Assembly (NCBI RefSeq): GCF_021130785.1
Contig: NC_060213.1
Coordinates: 135,236,001-135,300,000, forward strand
Source: Homalodisca vitripennis
Lineage: Eukaryota > Arthropoda > Insecta > Hemiptera > Cicadellidae
Length of the DNA: 64,000 nucleotides
Direction of reading: 5' to 3'
The notes beneath the pieces were generated by a model. The model searched no databases, had not been told where the DNA came from, and saw only the letters and a list, made by a program, of their open reading frames with translations. This document shows, in pieces, positions 23,801 through 34,798 of the stretch. A program made the translations under genes and the position numbers. How positions within the stretch are numbered: position 1 is the stretch's first letter; every line of letters begins with the position of its first letter.

Positions 23801-24522
23801 ATCCTTTATTTTATACCTTGTTTTACTTTACATTTAAAGTCTAATCATAAAAAAAACATACAATACCCTATTTTTCAAAATAAAAAGTGTTAGTTTAAAA
23901 AAAATAAATGGTTCCCGAAAGGGTTAATGTGTAATAAGTTTTAATTGAAGAACATCTTTATCATAAATTTTGATTCATATTTTTATAACATGTACTTCCT
24001 ATATTGATGGCCAACGTACAAAGTTTGAAAATGTGCCAAATAACAAAACACTTGAGTTCTGACCGTCACGCTGTGTCTTCAGGTGGCGAAGAGTTCAGTC
24101 TGGGTGACTGCGGAGAGGTGAAGGCTGTGATCTCAGGGCTGCTGTCGCATTACGGGATGGACTCTCCCACATCGCAGGGGAGCCCTAGTTACTACCAGGG
24201 GGCGGAGGGGGAGGGGGTGGAGCAGTACTCGCACTACCCACAGAGTTACAGTTACAACTACGACAGTTACAACAGCCAGGCCCCCGGCTACAGCTACCAG
24301 GAGGACTGGAGGTACTACGACAACGGCTACTACCAGCAAAGCTACGGTTACGACCAGAGTCAGTACCAGCAACCGCAGTATCAGGCCGGGGTGAACGGTT
24401 ACGGCACCGGCACCACCAATTGCGCCTACGCGGACCAGAACTGTTATGTCCCGAGCAGCCACCCGAGCTACACGAGCGAGGAGAACTCTTGTGAGGCCTA
24501 CGTCTGGGACAGTGTGTCATAG
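17865..24522 (+). CDS. FoxJ2/3: Forkhead transcription factor, FoxJ2/J3 type
   Basis: Nuclear DNA-binding protein of 302 aa from five coding exons: 17865-17971, 20701-20824, 22346-22495, 23280-23367 and 24083-24522. All junctions have GT/AG and the phases join. The forkhead domain runs from about residue 32 to 125: [25 protein letters not shown], then helix 3 [13 protein letters not shown] with the DNA-contacting His82, and GKGSYWAID. The N-terminal NSDWMP before the domain matches FoxJ2/J3 vertebrate relatives, as do the intron in KPPY|S and the junction before NSIRHN. Basic KKKVKMPR after the domain is a likely nuclear signal. Residues 193-302 are very rich in Tyr, Gln, Ser and Gly. The protein is shorter than vertebrate FOXJ2/3. 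The ATG at 17865 is chosen because the first upstream ATG is out of frame. Confidence 0.9.
17972..20700 (+). other. FoxJ intron 1
   Basis: Intron of 2.7 kb inside the KPPY|S codon. Apart from the 32-bp tandem array it is AT-rich. The frame at 19433-19672 has no recognisable domain. A segment at about 20582-20640 ending CCCTAAAGGGTTA resembles a piggyBac-type terminus, but no partner end was found. Confidence 0.6.
18846..19302. repeat. 32-bp tandem array, about 14 copies
   Basis: The unit reads roughly ATTGACCATCTAACAACTTC followed by CTCTAAGTCACC. Two versions, ending TTTAAGTCACC or CTCTAAGTTACC, tend to alternate, giving a 64-bp higher-order period over part of the array. The last units are degenerate. 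It lies in FoxJ intron 1. Confidence 0.9.
20825..22345 (+). other. FoxJ intron 2
   Basis: Intron of 1.5 kb between TTGWK and NSIRHN, an interruption typical of FoxJ2/3 genes. It is AT-rich and holds a decayed LINE 3' end (21163-21390). Confidence 0.65.
21163..21390 (+). pseudogene. Short LINE 3' end relic in FoxJ intron 2
   Basis: The translation contains [12 protein letters not shown], a segment with the pattern of the YNTRH motif near the C-terminus of CR1-group LINE polymerases. It is followed by [11 protein letters not shown] and KFKSRLKKS, like the basic end of those proteins. LINE-C in this window has the same arrangement (HQYNTRHADNY, later KMALNRWL). Only the last 70 or so residues survive. 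Confidence 0.5.
22710..23923. repeat. piggyBac-like termini bracketing FoxJ exon 4 (tentative)
   Basis: TTAA followed by CCCCTTCACGG at 22706-22720, and CCCGAAAGGG followed by TTAA at 23914-23927, have the form of piggyBac-type ends with TTAA target sites. The inverted match is short and imperfect. The space between includes FoxJ exon 4, so these could be ends of two separate decayed elements in introns 3 and 4. Confidence 0.3.
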
Positions 24523-24985
24523 CGGTAGTTTCCGGTAGACTGTTATTTTCCGAGAGTTCTGCTTGTATTTTCGTCTGGGTAGCTTGGCGAGTGGTCCTTG
24601 ATAAAGTGTTCAAATTTTAACGTTTACCTCAATTTTCATGATCTTAGTGTCGTTAAGGAGTTTATTTTAAAGGTACAGTTAACCAGCTAGTTAGCACGAG
24701 TTAGGTGAATAACCCACGGTTTATTTGTTTAAGTGTTGGTAACACTGTCTGATTTTTAATCTGTTTTTTAAAAACACAACCTGTTCAGTGCTCAGTTAGA
24801 TGTAATTAAAAAATATATTCTAGCTACTTTCATTTCAGTTATAGTGTGTGCATTGAATTAGAATTCAATACGGATATTTAAAAAGAATTATACGTTTCTG
24901 TTAAATTTAATATTTTTATGCAAGATTGCTGTAGAAATATGATGATTTCACAGCAAGTTTCAATAAAATCCTGGGTTTTTACCAG
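24523..24985 (+). other. FoxJ 3' UTR
   Basis: AT-rich sequence from the stop codon to about 20 nt past the AATAAA at 24962-24967. The end point is inferred from the signal only; longer forms using later signals are possible. Confidence 0.5.
24962..24967 (+). terminator. Polyadenylation signal of FoxJ
   Basis: AATAAA 440 nt after the FoxJ stop codon, followed within 35 nt by a GT-rich stretch (TATGTTTGTATATTTTT), as expected for cleavage. More AATAAA sites follow near 25839 and 26597. Confidence 0.55.
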
Positions 24986-27420
24986 AAGTATGTTTGTATA
25001 TTTTTACTGAATGAATGGTGCAGTTAAAGATTACGGAGAGTCTGTGAGTGCAAGGCAAACAAATGAAGGCCAGTTAGGGATCTCCTTGACAGTAATAGTC
25101 GACAGCAATAACGAATGCTCGTACTCTTGTTAGCTTTAAGTAGTCACCGACCTAATTTTAAATATTCTCTTGTTGTTCTGTGATAATCGTTTACTCATAG
25201 TTAGCCTATTTATTTACAATACCACCATTAATGAGATCTTTGATATTTTGTTACTCTTGCCATTTTATTTACTTTCTTGGGGTTAATGTCCGTTTTCAAA
25301 ATAGGGCGTGCAATAATCACTTCTTCAAACGTTTAAAACTTTCATTCTGTATTAGAAATGATTGTCGTAATATTGATTTCTATTTAAACTCGTTTGAGAC
25401 ACTGTTGGTGCAAATAATTCTGAACAGTTGATCTTTGTTTTTCTCTTTTTAAAAGTGAAAACTACTGTTTGTTTTGTAACGAACAATGTACAGAAGGTTG
25501 GTGCCATTTTTGAAAGCGGAATGAAAAAAGGATGCTTTGTTTGTTTAAATATTACGTGTTGTTTATTATTTATTATTGGTGTTACACTGTTTGTTCACAA
25601 AGTAGTTTTGTTTATGTTGATTTGTTGTATTTTAATGTTAGTTATTATATTTCCAGAAGTGTTGCCTGGTTTTCTTTCTGTTCGCAATTGAATTGATTTA
25701 AAGTGTGGAAACACAATTCTTTTTTAATATGATAAAAGTGCAATAACTCGTTTATTTTTTGTTATTATTTCAATTGTTGTGACTAATGCCTTGGTTTCAT
25801 ATAAACTAAGAATAACAATTTCCAGGCAGCATTCAAAATAAATTTTAGTCTTTTAGAAATGGTATTTTAGTTATTAGTATTCGGATCTTGTTTATTTGAT
25901 AGTATGGCCTCTAAACTATGATATGAAAATAGGCAGTTTTAAAATCGTCAGAAGTTTTGGTGCTGTTTTAAGTTATAAATTTCATAACTTATTACAAAAA
26001 AGCTACGATACACCAGTTCTCGCTTTCTTGTTTTTCTCACAAAACTGTTAAAATTAGGTAAAATTGCTTAATAAATTGTATTTAAATAATACTTAACGTT
26101 TAGTTGGTAAACACTAAACTCTTATAACAAACGAATAGAGTAATTTTCTCCGTACTCAACAGACTTTAAGTTGAGTGCCTTTTAAAGTTTTAATTTGACA
26201 TGTTCCCCAATTCTCTCAGATAACAAAATGGTATGATATTAGTTTAGATTTTAAAATTTAACGTTAATTCTTTTTGAAAAAATTTAATCAGTACACCGGG
26301 TAAGTCTGCCATTTTGTCATTGAGCTTACTGAAGTAATATTTTTGTAGTATTACTATACACGGGTAGTTTCTTTTTCAAGATAAATTTTTAAACCTGTGT
26401 TTTTAAAATTTTTTAAGGATTTTCTTCTACATGTAATCTATGGGATAGTTCCATCATTCTTCATGTATTTAACAATACAGGAAAGTTTGTATTGTAGATG
26501 TTTAAATGTACTCGTATGTGGACTTTCACTATTCTCAGTGGTGTTATTTCCTCAATACTTGAACTGCAGGAGCTGTTTTACAAATTGAAGGCTGAATAAA
26601 TTTATCTGTTATCCGTGAGAAGCTAAAATAAAGTGAGCTTACATGAATTACTCGGCTTTACAGAGAAACAATGTTATTTCAAGTTGTCATATCATCGATT
26701 TATGTGATGTAATGTAATAGCCTTGAATTATGAAGAATATTTGTTTTCTTTCACCTCATTCGGGAATAAACGGGTAAATAAAGAGTGAGAAAGTGAATAA
26801 AAGGTAAAAGTTCATCTTGTATGAAATTAAACATTTGAAGTCTTACGAAAAAATATATAATATGATGTCAATATTATAAGTTAATTAAATATTTCGTAGA
26901 GACAAAATAATCCCTTAACAGAATTTTCATCAAGGTATAGTTCAATGACAATTGCAGCAGAATAATTACTAGCATCTGTTGAAATGTTATCTACTAAACG
27001 TTGTAAGGTTTGTAACTGAAATATTCTTATTTCAGTTTGAAATCATCCAGAACTTCTGTCTATTTTTCACCGTAATTTACTTACTCTGTTATATACTTAC
27101 TGTACCTATGAAGTGGATCTTCTTTCGGTAACCATAACAGTATTAATTTTAGTCTAATCCAGACTCTATATTACATTCAGTTTTTACATACCTCTGTTAA
27201 ACAATGTTGTTTAGATTTTTATTGTTAAGATGGTTTTATTTAGTGGATGTTATATTTATTTTAGTTCTATACGCAGTATTGTTTCTGTCTTAGTTACTTT
27301 GAAATACGAGGCTTGTGACAAGTAAGAGGGCATTAATACATAAATTTACTTTATGGGCATTGTTTAGTTGATATAGTTTATAAAGATGTTATTGATTTTA
27401 TATTTTGCAGATTGTGAATT
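24986..27420. other. Intergenic, AT-rich, no gene seen
   Basis: Possibly an extended FoxJ 3' UTR at its start. The frames at 25231-25691 and 26397-26588 are T-rich hydrophobic translations without motifs and are not taken as genes. Confidence 0.4.
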
Positions 27421-27595
27421 TTTAGAGGTGTGTGAGTTTATATCTTCTTCAGTGGTGAATTGTGATTGAAAAGTAAAACTTGTGATTAGCCAGTCGTAGC
27501 AAGTTAAGTATTATTTTAGATGGGGGACTCCATCTTCAGTAACTGTCATGTCGGGCATCATTTCAGTAGGACTGGCCAAGCTGCATATTATCAGG

Positions 27596-28195
27596 ACAAG
27601 TTGGCTTTGTCTTTATTCATCGTTATATAACTTTCAAGTTGGCTTTGCCTTATTTATCATCATGTCACTTTTCAAATTGGCTTTGCCTTATTCATCATCA
27701 TGTCACTTTTAAGTTGGTTTTGCCTTATTCATCATTATGTCACTTTCAAATTGGCTTTGCCTTATTCATCATCATGTCACTTTTAAGTTGGCTTTGCCTT
27801 ATTCATCATTATGTCACTTTTAAGTTGGCTTTGCCTTATTCATCATTATGTCACTTTCAAATTGGCTTTGCCTTATTTATCATCATGTCACTTTCAAATT
27901 GGCTTTGCCTTATTCATCATCATGTCACTTTTAAGTTGGCTTTGCCTTATTTCATCATCATGTCACTTTTAAGTTGGCTTTGCCTTATTCATCTTTATGT
28001 CACTTTCAAATTGGCTTTGCCTTATTCATCATTATGTCACTTTCAAGTTGGCTTTGTCTTTATTCAACAACATTTCACTTTTAAGTTGGCTTTGTCTTTA
28101 TTCATCGTCATGTCACTTTTAAGTTGGCTTCGTCTTTATTCATCATCATGTCACTTTCGAAGTTGGCTTTGCCTTATTCATCGTCATTTCACTTG
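27596..28195. repeat. 37-bp tandem array, about 16 copies
   Basis: The unit is close to TTTTAAGTTGGCTTTGCCTT followed by ATTCATCATTATGTCAC. Two variants, TTTCAAATTGG and TTTTAAGTTGG, are interspersed. The long plus-strand frame over it (27639-28223) is only the repeat read in a frame without stops, since 37 is not a multiple of 3 and all frames are visited. It is not a gene. Confidence 0.92.
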
Positions 28196-28206
28196 CACAG
28201 TTTTCG

Positions 28207-29006
28207 AAAAGCACAAGAAGTAGTGGGGGTAGCGCTGTTGTGTTGTATCAATGTGTACAGTGGTTCAATACACTTCTAACTATGCAAGGCGGAGCACTGT
28301 ACGTTAGCGCGTTGTCGAGTCGTGACCTCAAAATTGAGTGTTGTAAAAAATCACTCATCAGCTGAGATTCATCATGAATTATGTGCATTTTATAGGTCAA
28401 ATATTATGAGTGAACGTATGTTCATCAATGAGTGCAATTTAAAAAAAAATGAAAGAATAAACATTTACATGAGGAAGGAGAATTAGACCTTCTCTTTTCA
28501 ATCGGTAAGCAGTTTTGATACTAGATGGGCATAGATGGTGGTTACTTGGTTTTGTCACTATCCCGCGTGAAAGAGTGAGAAATTTAATAAAAATGATGGA
28601 AACTCCATAATTTTCAAGCGAAGATTCTCACGAACCTTTTTATTCACTTTGTACAGAAGACTGCCACAAGTAAAGGCTCAATTCTTTCTTTACCGTGAAT
28701 ATTTTGCTCTTCCATTTTTTTAAAATTCCACCCATTGATATACAAAATACAAAATCTTCACTCATAATGTATGATAAATCTTGGCTGCTGATTGAATTTT
28801 TACTAAAAGAAATCTTATAACACAAGCACTTCACGCTTGGTGGGATCTTTTACTACAGCACTTGTGTTTCAAGATTAAACTGGACAGCGCTTGAAAATAC
28901 AATGCTCTGCTTTGCTCAATTAGAAGTGTACTGAGTGACTAGAGTGTACTAGAGTACACACTGATATGAAGAAGGCGGTGCTACGTCTACTTTTTCTCGT
29001 GCTTTG
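28207..29006. mobile_element. Foldback/TIR element with about 100-bp arms
   Basis: The left arm (about 28207-28300) and right arm (about 28887-29006) are imperfect reverse complements. Both start AAAGCAC and contain ACACTTCTAA and a GCAAGGCGGAGCACTGTA-like block. The middle is AT-rich with no transposase. It directly abuts the 37-bp array. Confidence 0.6.
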
Positions 29007-29200
29007 TATACATAATAGTTACATTCTGGATAACCCTTGTATCCTTGTTTTATTGACGAATCCTGATTGTATTAATAAATCGATGTTATTGACTCGCAGT
29101 CTGTGAAATATTGACATTACACGTCTTTAGACTAATTGACTCGTGTATCATTTTCAGTCGAACAATTTTTGTTATTTTGTAAACTCACACACCTCTAAAT

Positions 29201-29792
29201 TTCTTCCTTACCCCATTGCAGCTTTTAGTTAACTTTGCCAACAACGTGAGTGGCTAAAGTGAAAAGATTAGAATTGGGAGAGGAAATTAACATTAACCGC
29301 TAGATAAAGTTGCAGTTAGTCTTATGCTACTTAATACAACACCGTCATGTGATTACATAAGAGTGATACCAGTCAAGTCAGCACTGTATGTACAAGTAAA
29401 TATTACTTCCGCTGTCATGTTGGGCGACGTGCTTTGAATTTAATAACTGAATGTAATCATGGCCGTGGTGTTTTTCAAGAAAACATGATCCAAGAAAGAA
29501 TGAACGTTTGATACTTTTAACCCTTTTGATACCGTACAATTTTGACCTCCACCAAAACTTAGGGGACATTTTTCCATCGATTTCAGGAAAAATCAAGTTG
29601 TACCTGTAATGAGCATGGTCATTTATGGCTGCAATGGACTAAGGATTTTATTCTGGTGATTATGATGTAGTTGCCTATCTGTTCATGTAATTTCTTTTTA
29701 GCCTAATTCTTCTCTGGTAAAGTACATATAATTAGTGGACAAGCTTCAATTTCTCAAAGACCCTCCAAGGGTCTGAGGTTAAATCCTTCAGA
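29201..29792. other. Intergenic, no gene seen
   Basis: AT-rich. The minus-strand frame at 29378-29596 shows no domain. Confidence 0.4.
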
Positions 29793-30057
29793 CAGTGGAA
29801 CCTTGATAATGTGAATCTCAAAGTTTGTGATAGGGAGGTTCGCCTTACTGAGTTGAAAATGTTAAAAAACTTGATATTATTGAGGTTTGTCACTGAAATG
29901 TGAAAGCTAATTCCGATGCTGTGGTGTATTGAGCTACCTGAAGTCCATTAGCTTTTCTTCACTCAAAAACATGTCACCAGACTTTACACTGTGTACAGTT
30001 CCTCGGAGATTCATAAAAATTTGTGCTATTGAGGTTCATGAAATCAAGATTCCACCG
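29793..30057. mobile_element. pogo/Tigger-like MITE remnant
   Basis: The left end CAGTGGAACCTTGATAATG and the right end (read inverted) CGGTGGAATCTTGATTTCATG are similar over about 30 bp. They match the general form of pogo/Tigger ends. TA follows the right end; the left flank reads GA, so the TA duplication is not intact. It is 265 bp long with no transposase. Confidence 0.45.
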
Positions 30058-30596
30058 TACAACGTTACAACTGACTTTGTTACTGTTTTTGTGGCAGTAC
30101 TACACCGCAAAACAAAATATAATGTGATAATATAAAAAAATGTTTTGTTTAATTTTTTCAGTTAATTACAAATTATTTCCATAACTAATGAAATTGTTAT
30201 TTAGCATTGTAGTTTTTTCAACAAACAACTTGAATTGTGTATTGCTTTACTAATCTAGGCAAATTTATCTATTATAATGATCTATCACAGGATAAATTGT
30301 TCAACCGTAAGTAAATGTTTGGAGAATGTGTGCTAGAAGTTTTTAAATCAATTCTATTTCAAAGAAAGTATCTGGAAAAAATAAATGTGTCTATGACATA
30401 GATGTATATTTATATATTGAGTCAGTATAAGGTGTCTTTTATGCCTTATGATGTTCTTGCGGGAGAACAGTCTCTTAACCTCAAACTTGTGTAAATTGGA
30501 TTTAAGATGTACAAGGTGCTACTGTACTGGCAATGCTGAATGCTTGGTGTTTTAAGAGTGTTCGGGAAAAAACTTTCATTTACATATATAGATTAT
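30058..30596. other. Intergenic, no gene seen
   Basis: AT-rich sequence without recognisable frames or repeats. Confidence 0.4.
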
Positions 30597-31090
30597 TTTG
30601 ATTCCTAAATGGGTACCAATCGAAAAAAGGAATCGCTTTAAAAATTTTAGTCACTTATGTCCACTCCTTTTATATCTTTACCTTAAAACTTAATTTACCT
30701 TAAAAAGTAAGCAATTGTGCACGCGACTCGGTACAAGATAATTGGAGGTATTTATTTAAGCCCCGGATCAAATTTAACAAACTACTAAGACAGGCAAACA
30801 ATAAAAACACAATAATGAAATGCGTAACAACGTGTACCGCTTTTCTTTTACTACCCAATCGGGCACACTACACACTTTATAAAAGCCCGGTGTGTATCCG
30901 AAGGCAGTAATGAAAGATTGTGTGTATTCAATGGGGTACACATCTTTGTGAACGTGTTAATATATAATTTTTGTTCTTTTGTATGTTCTGAAATTTATAT
31001 ACACTTTCTCAAAACGCGTTTCTATAGTAATACAGTACAAAGCTAAAAATTTTGAATTTTTGGACTGGAACCCATTTAGAATATTCAAAA
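30597..31090. repeat. Inverted-repeat element, about 490 bp
   Basis: The left arm has CTAAATGGGTACCAATCGAA at about 30605 and the right arm, read inverted, has CTAAATGGGTTCCAGTCCAA. The similarity extends weakly for about 45 bp. No target-site duplication or coding sequence was seen. Confidence 0.4.
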
Positions 31091-32599
31091 CTTTAATTTA
31101 TTAAAGATGAAAATATTCAATTTAGCTTATACATTATTATTATTCCTTTGATGTATTCAGGTACCTACAGTATATAAGTCATCTAAGTTACTGGTTAGGC
31201 TTTCAGCACAGTAGGCTATGCAATACTTTTTAAAGATCTTGAAAACCACTGAAAATATTGTGCCAGTACAGGAGGAAATAGCCAGTTTGAGGGTTAATAG
31301 ACAGAATCTATTTTCTATTGAGTCTTAAAATTCCAAGGTCATGTTAACATTTAAATTTTACTTATTTAGCAGGAAAATTCTAGATACAGAGATAAAACTA
31401 CATAAATTCTGTTTCTTTACTAATCTCAAGAATAATATATTCATTTTACCCATTGATACCCAATGTTCTGTTCTATAATTTCTCAAGGTATTGACAGTTG
31501 TTGAAGTGACAGTTTCATATCACACAAGCGTGTTGTTACATGTTGTTAAGCTATAAGCAATTGCGTTGGAAATGTTGTTGATTTTACATTTATTGAGCAT
31601 TATTAACCATGTGAGTGAGTTTGTAACCAAGCAGTTTTATTTTTATCGACTTTTAATAAAATGTCTAGCAAAGTTGTACGGCCTTCTAAACTGATTTCTT
31701 TGAAAGTAACAATTTTTCACTGTGCAAAATGGACAATGTGTGGTGGAAAAGTTTATAGGCTACCTAAGTGGACAAAATGAAAAATAGACCTAACAATGAG
31801 TTCTGTCTCAAGGATATCCAAGTTGTCTAACATTTGAAATACTTACAAATTGTACTACTTGGTGTAGCAGTTGCTAATTTAGCATTATGTTGAACAAAGA
31901 TATTGTTTTTCTTGATTTAAGATACCATTTGATATCAGATACTCCCCTCTTATTCTAACCTGCAGCAGTTTTTATTCTGACAATAGGCAAAGGAGAGTTA
32001 TAGGTTTAAAATGTTATTTCACATAATTAACCCATTGCATATCCTTTTGATATGGTTTTGACTGTAGATGACACGGGTGGGTATGAATGAATTGATGTAA
32101 AAAAAAACGTATTTCACATAAGAAGTTCCTTATAAAAGACATCAAATTGGCTGAAATTTGATTTTACCTTTGAAAACAAATTAAATGAAACATGCTTTGA
32201 ACATCCTCATTTAAAGTAGATAGCAATAGAGTGTGTTCTACAACATTAAATATTTGATGTTATATTTTATCCAATTGTCAGTTTTATTATAATATATAAC
32301 AATAGTATAAAACAGCATTACACAAAGACTCATCCGTGTTATCTAATTTCCCTTCTTGAAGGTTACTAGACTCAGCGAAATTACACAATCGTTTGATAAT
32401 GTCATTTCTGTTATGTTTCACAATCACCACTCTCCAATAATATACAGTCAACCTCAAACAAACGTAAATTATGCTCCATAAGTGAACCGACGCCAGAACA
32501 AATAAAAAGAATAGGCTATCAAGTTAATTACCACACTTCACTTGCCATAGTTTTCACTATTTAATGAGATAAGTTGAAAATCAGTCAGCCAACAAAACA
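31091..32599. other. Intergenic, no gene seen
   Basis: AT-rich sequence, no recognised repeat or reading frame of interest. Confidence 0.4.
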
Positions 32600-33145
32600 T
32601 AGGTATCTTGTATCTAGGTACGTTTCATATTTGAGTATTTTACCTCTGCCAGTTCCACAGTATATTCGGATGTATCTAGTTTGTGCCCTTGATGATTGCA
32701 ATTTTTGGACAACCTCGTTGCCAGAGGACTATCTAGTCAAGTTTTGTAACTTGAGTTCTTCACCCAAGTTACTAGTCAACTATAGTTAAATCCCAGTCCT
32801 TTAAAGTTTTCCATTAAAATATACTCAATGTTCCTTCTTCCAGAATAAATGCATTAGAAATAATTTTAGATGAGATAAAATCACAAACTATTATGTTAAC
32901 AGAACATGATACAAAAGAAGAAGAAATAGAAGGGATTAATATTAATAACTATACAGTAAAAGCTCCATTAAAAAAAAACTGAAGTTTTAAAACTTGCCTA
33001 AATATATATAGTCCTCTGGCAATGAGGTTGTCCAAAAATTTTCAATCGTCAGTAAAAGCACAAGCATCACAATCTACATATATGCTGGTCTACTGTAGAA
33101 TTGCAAAGGTAAGTTATGAAACTTACCTAACTTAAAAGAAAAACG
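32600..33145. mobile_element. Foldback element enclosing a LINE endonuclease scrap
   Basis: Imperfect inverted arms of roughly 130 bp. The best-matched part is 32691-32731 against 33008-33050, sharing TTTTTGGACAACCTC and GCCAGAGGACTAT. Outer parts also match inverted (TAGGTACGTTTCATA near 32616 against its complement near 33125). The loop carries a 40-residue relic of a LINE endonuclease. Confidence 0.55.
32844..32960 (+). pseudogene. LINE endonuclease fragment inside the foldback
   Basis: Reads INALEIILDEIKSQTIMLTEH and then GININNYTVKAP. This corresponds to the first conserved block of CR1-type endonucleases, where LINE-C in this window has LSEHGL with the catalytic Glu. The frame ends in an A-run soon after. 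It is too short for family assignment beyond CR1-like. Confidence 0.45.
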
Positions 33146-34530
33146 TGTCCAACATGTTAGTGATTCAGTCAGGAAATGGAGGATATTCACTGCATGTCCT
33201 TTTGCTTTTGGTCTACTTCATGCAGGAACGTTCTGAGTACGTCTTTAATCAGCAACAGGTTAATTCTTGCAGTAATGATATAACATGAAATATTATTTCA
33301 GCAGATTCATTCTTTTATTACAGCAATGTCATTTTTTGTAAGTACAAAAGGCACAAGTTTCTTGTATTAGAATGTGCAAATTCAATCTGGTCTAATTCAG
33401 TTAGAGTAGGAATTATTCTCTTGTTACTTCAAACGGAATTTTTCTGCTTTAAACCTCTCTTCAAATGAAAAGCCTTGATCGAAGTTGCTCATCTAGTTGT
33501 CCATACCAACAGCATTTTCCATTCATAGTTCAATAAAGTCTGTTCTGTGACACTAGGTTATATTTTAGCAGATTCACTGTAAACTTAGCTGATAAACTTT
33601 AAACTCCGTACTGTAGGAAAGAAATCAGTTTAGTGGGCCGAATGACCATGTATAATAAATGTAGAGTGTAAAGTTTTCTGTCTACGAAGCTGGTGGTTAA
33701 CCTCGCATTTTATCTAGCTCTTTATCAAATATCTTGCTCTCTTTCTCTTTGTAATCTATTTATTCCTTTATCAATGTCTCTCCTAGCTTGTATTGTATCA
33801 CTTGCAAAAGTCACATCTTTAAATTGCTTGCAAATGCTCTTTTAAAAAACTATTAATTTGAAGACTTGTGTATAATCTATTTGCCTTATTCTTATAATAG
33901 AAAAGTAGCAAACGTTTTCTTATAACAAATTTTATATTAGTAATTAATTAATTTCAAAATTCTTTAGTAAATATTATTTTGACTGTTTTGAATATTACAC
34001 TTTTAAATCTCAGGCCTTTTTTTAGAGAATTTGCAAGCAATGGCAGTTTTATTTGTGCACATTCTTAAACAATATTATAGCAAGTTCAAGCAGTACAGGA
34101 TCTCTATGATATAACGAATGATATTATTTGTCCATTACTTCACTTTCAACCCGTTTACGTGTGCTCGGCACATACTTGTTACATGACTGTTATAATATAT
34201 ACATGTGTTTTAATAAAAATTACTTTTGTATTTTACTCTGAGTTTTTGTGCACCCAGTTGTAAAAAAAACAAAATGAATGTGATGAATGTTTCATCAATT
34301 ATCCAATCCTGGCATGATATACTATATCCATATCAGCAGGTGGCTGTTATACTTGTTTTCAGAATATCTTGTCAATTAATTTTTCTGTAAGAAGTTTCAG
34401 AAAATATTTGTAACAATTTTGGCATTCCTACAAAACTTTATTTTAGTGGTTTTTTTTTACAGAACGTAAATTATTTTTAGGAATTGTAGATATATAAAAA
34501 AGAACATATTGTCAATCACAGTAGTGTTTA
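33146..34530. other. Intergenic, no gene seen
   Basis: AT-rich sequence with no recognised feature. Confidence 0.4.
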
Positions 34531-34798
34531 CAGAGAATTATTTTTCTGGGGGGGGAGGAGTGGGAGGGCTGACACACTGTGCAGTATAGAGAATTTAAAA
34601 TGTCCTCCCAAAACAGGAGCTTTAGAATATTTCCCTGGGGAATTGTTGAGCTTTAAAACCTCATAAATGTGTTCTAGATTAAAGCAAACTACTGGGAGCA
34701 ATTTTAATGTTTGCCTTTCAAAATTTCAAGGGGGGCTTGAAATCCCCCTCCCCTTATATACACCCATGCCTCAATAGAGGATAGGGCATGTAACTGCT

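Larger units (their letters stand above)
27421..29200. mobile_element. Composite inverted-repeat element holding a satellite array and a foldback
   Basis: A perfect 20-bp inverted pair, TTTAGAGGTGTGTGAGTTTA at 27421-27440 and its reverse complement at 29181-29200, brackets 1.8 kb. Inside are a 37-bp tandem array and an 800-bp foldback. No target-site duplication was found. Whether this is one composite element or chance nesting of three repeats is open. Confidence 0.5.

Noticed and set aside
24133..24613. Two minus-strand frames over FoxJ exon 5
   Set aside because: They are antisense shadows of the GC-richer tyrosine-rich exon, which has proper splice phase and family homology.
25428..25691. 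87-aa hydrophobic frame after FoxJ
   Set aside because: T-rich sequence yields membrane-like translations by chance; no start context or homology.
27639..28223. A 194-aa open frame with repeated hydrophobic units
   Set aside because: It is the 37-bp satellite read without stops; the residues follow the repeat period and no start context, splice sites or homology support a gene.
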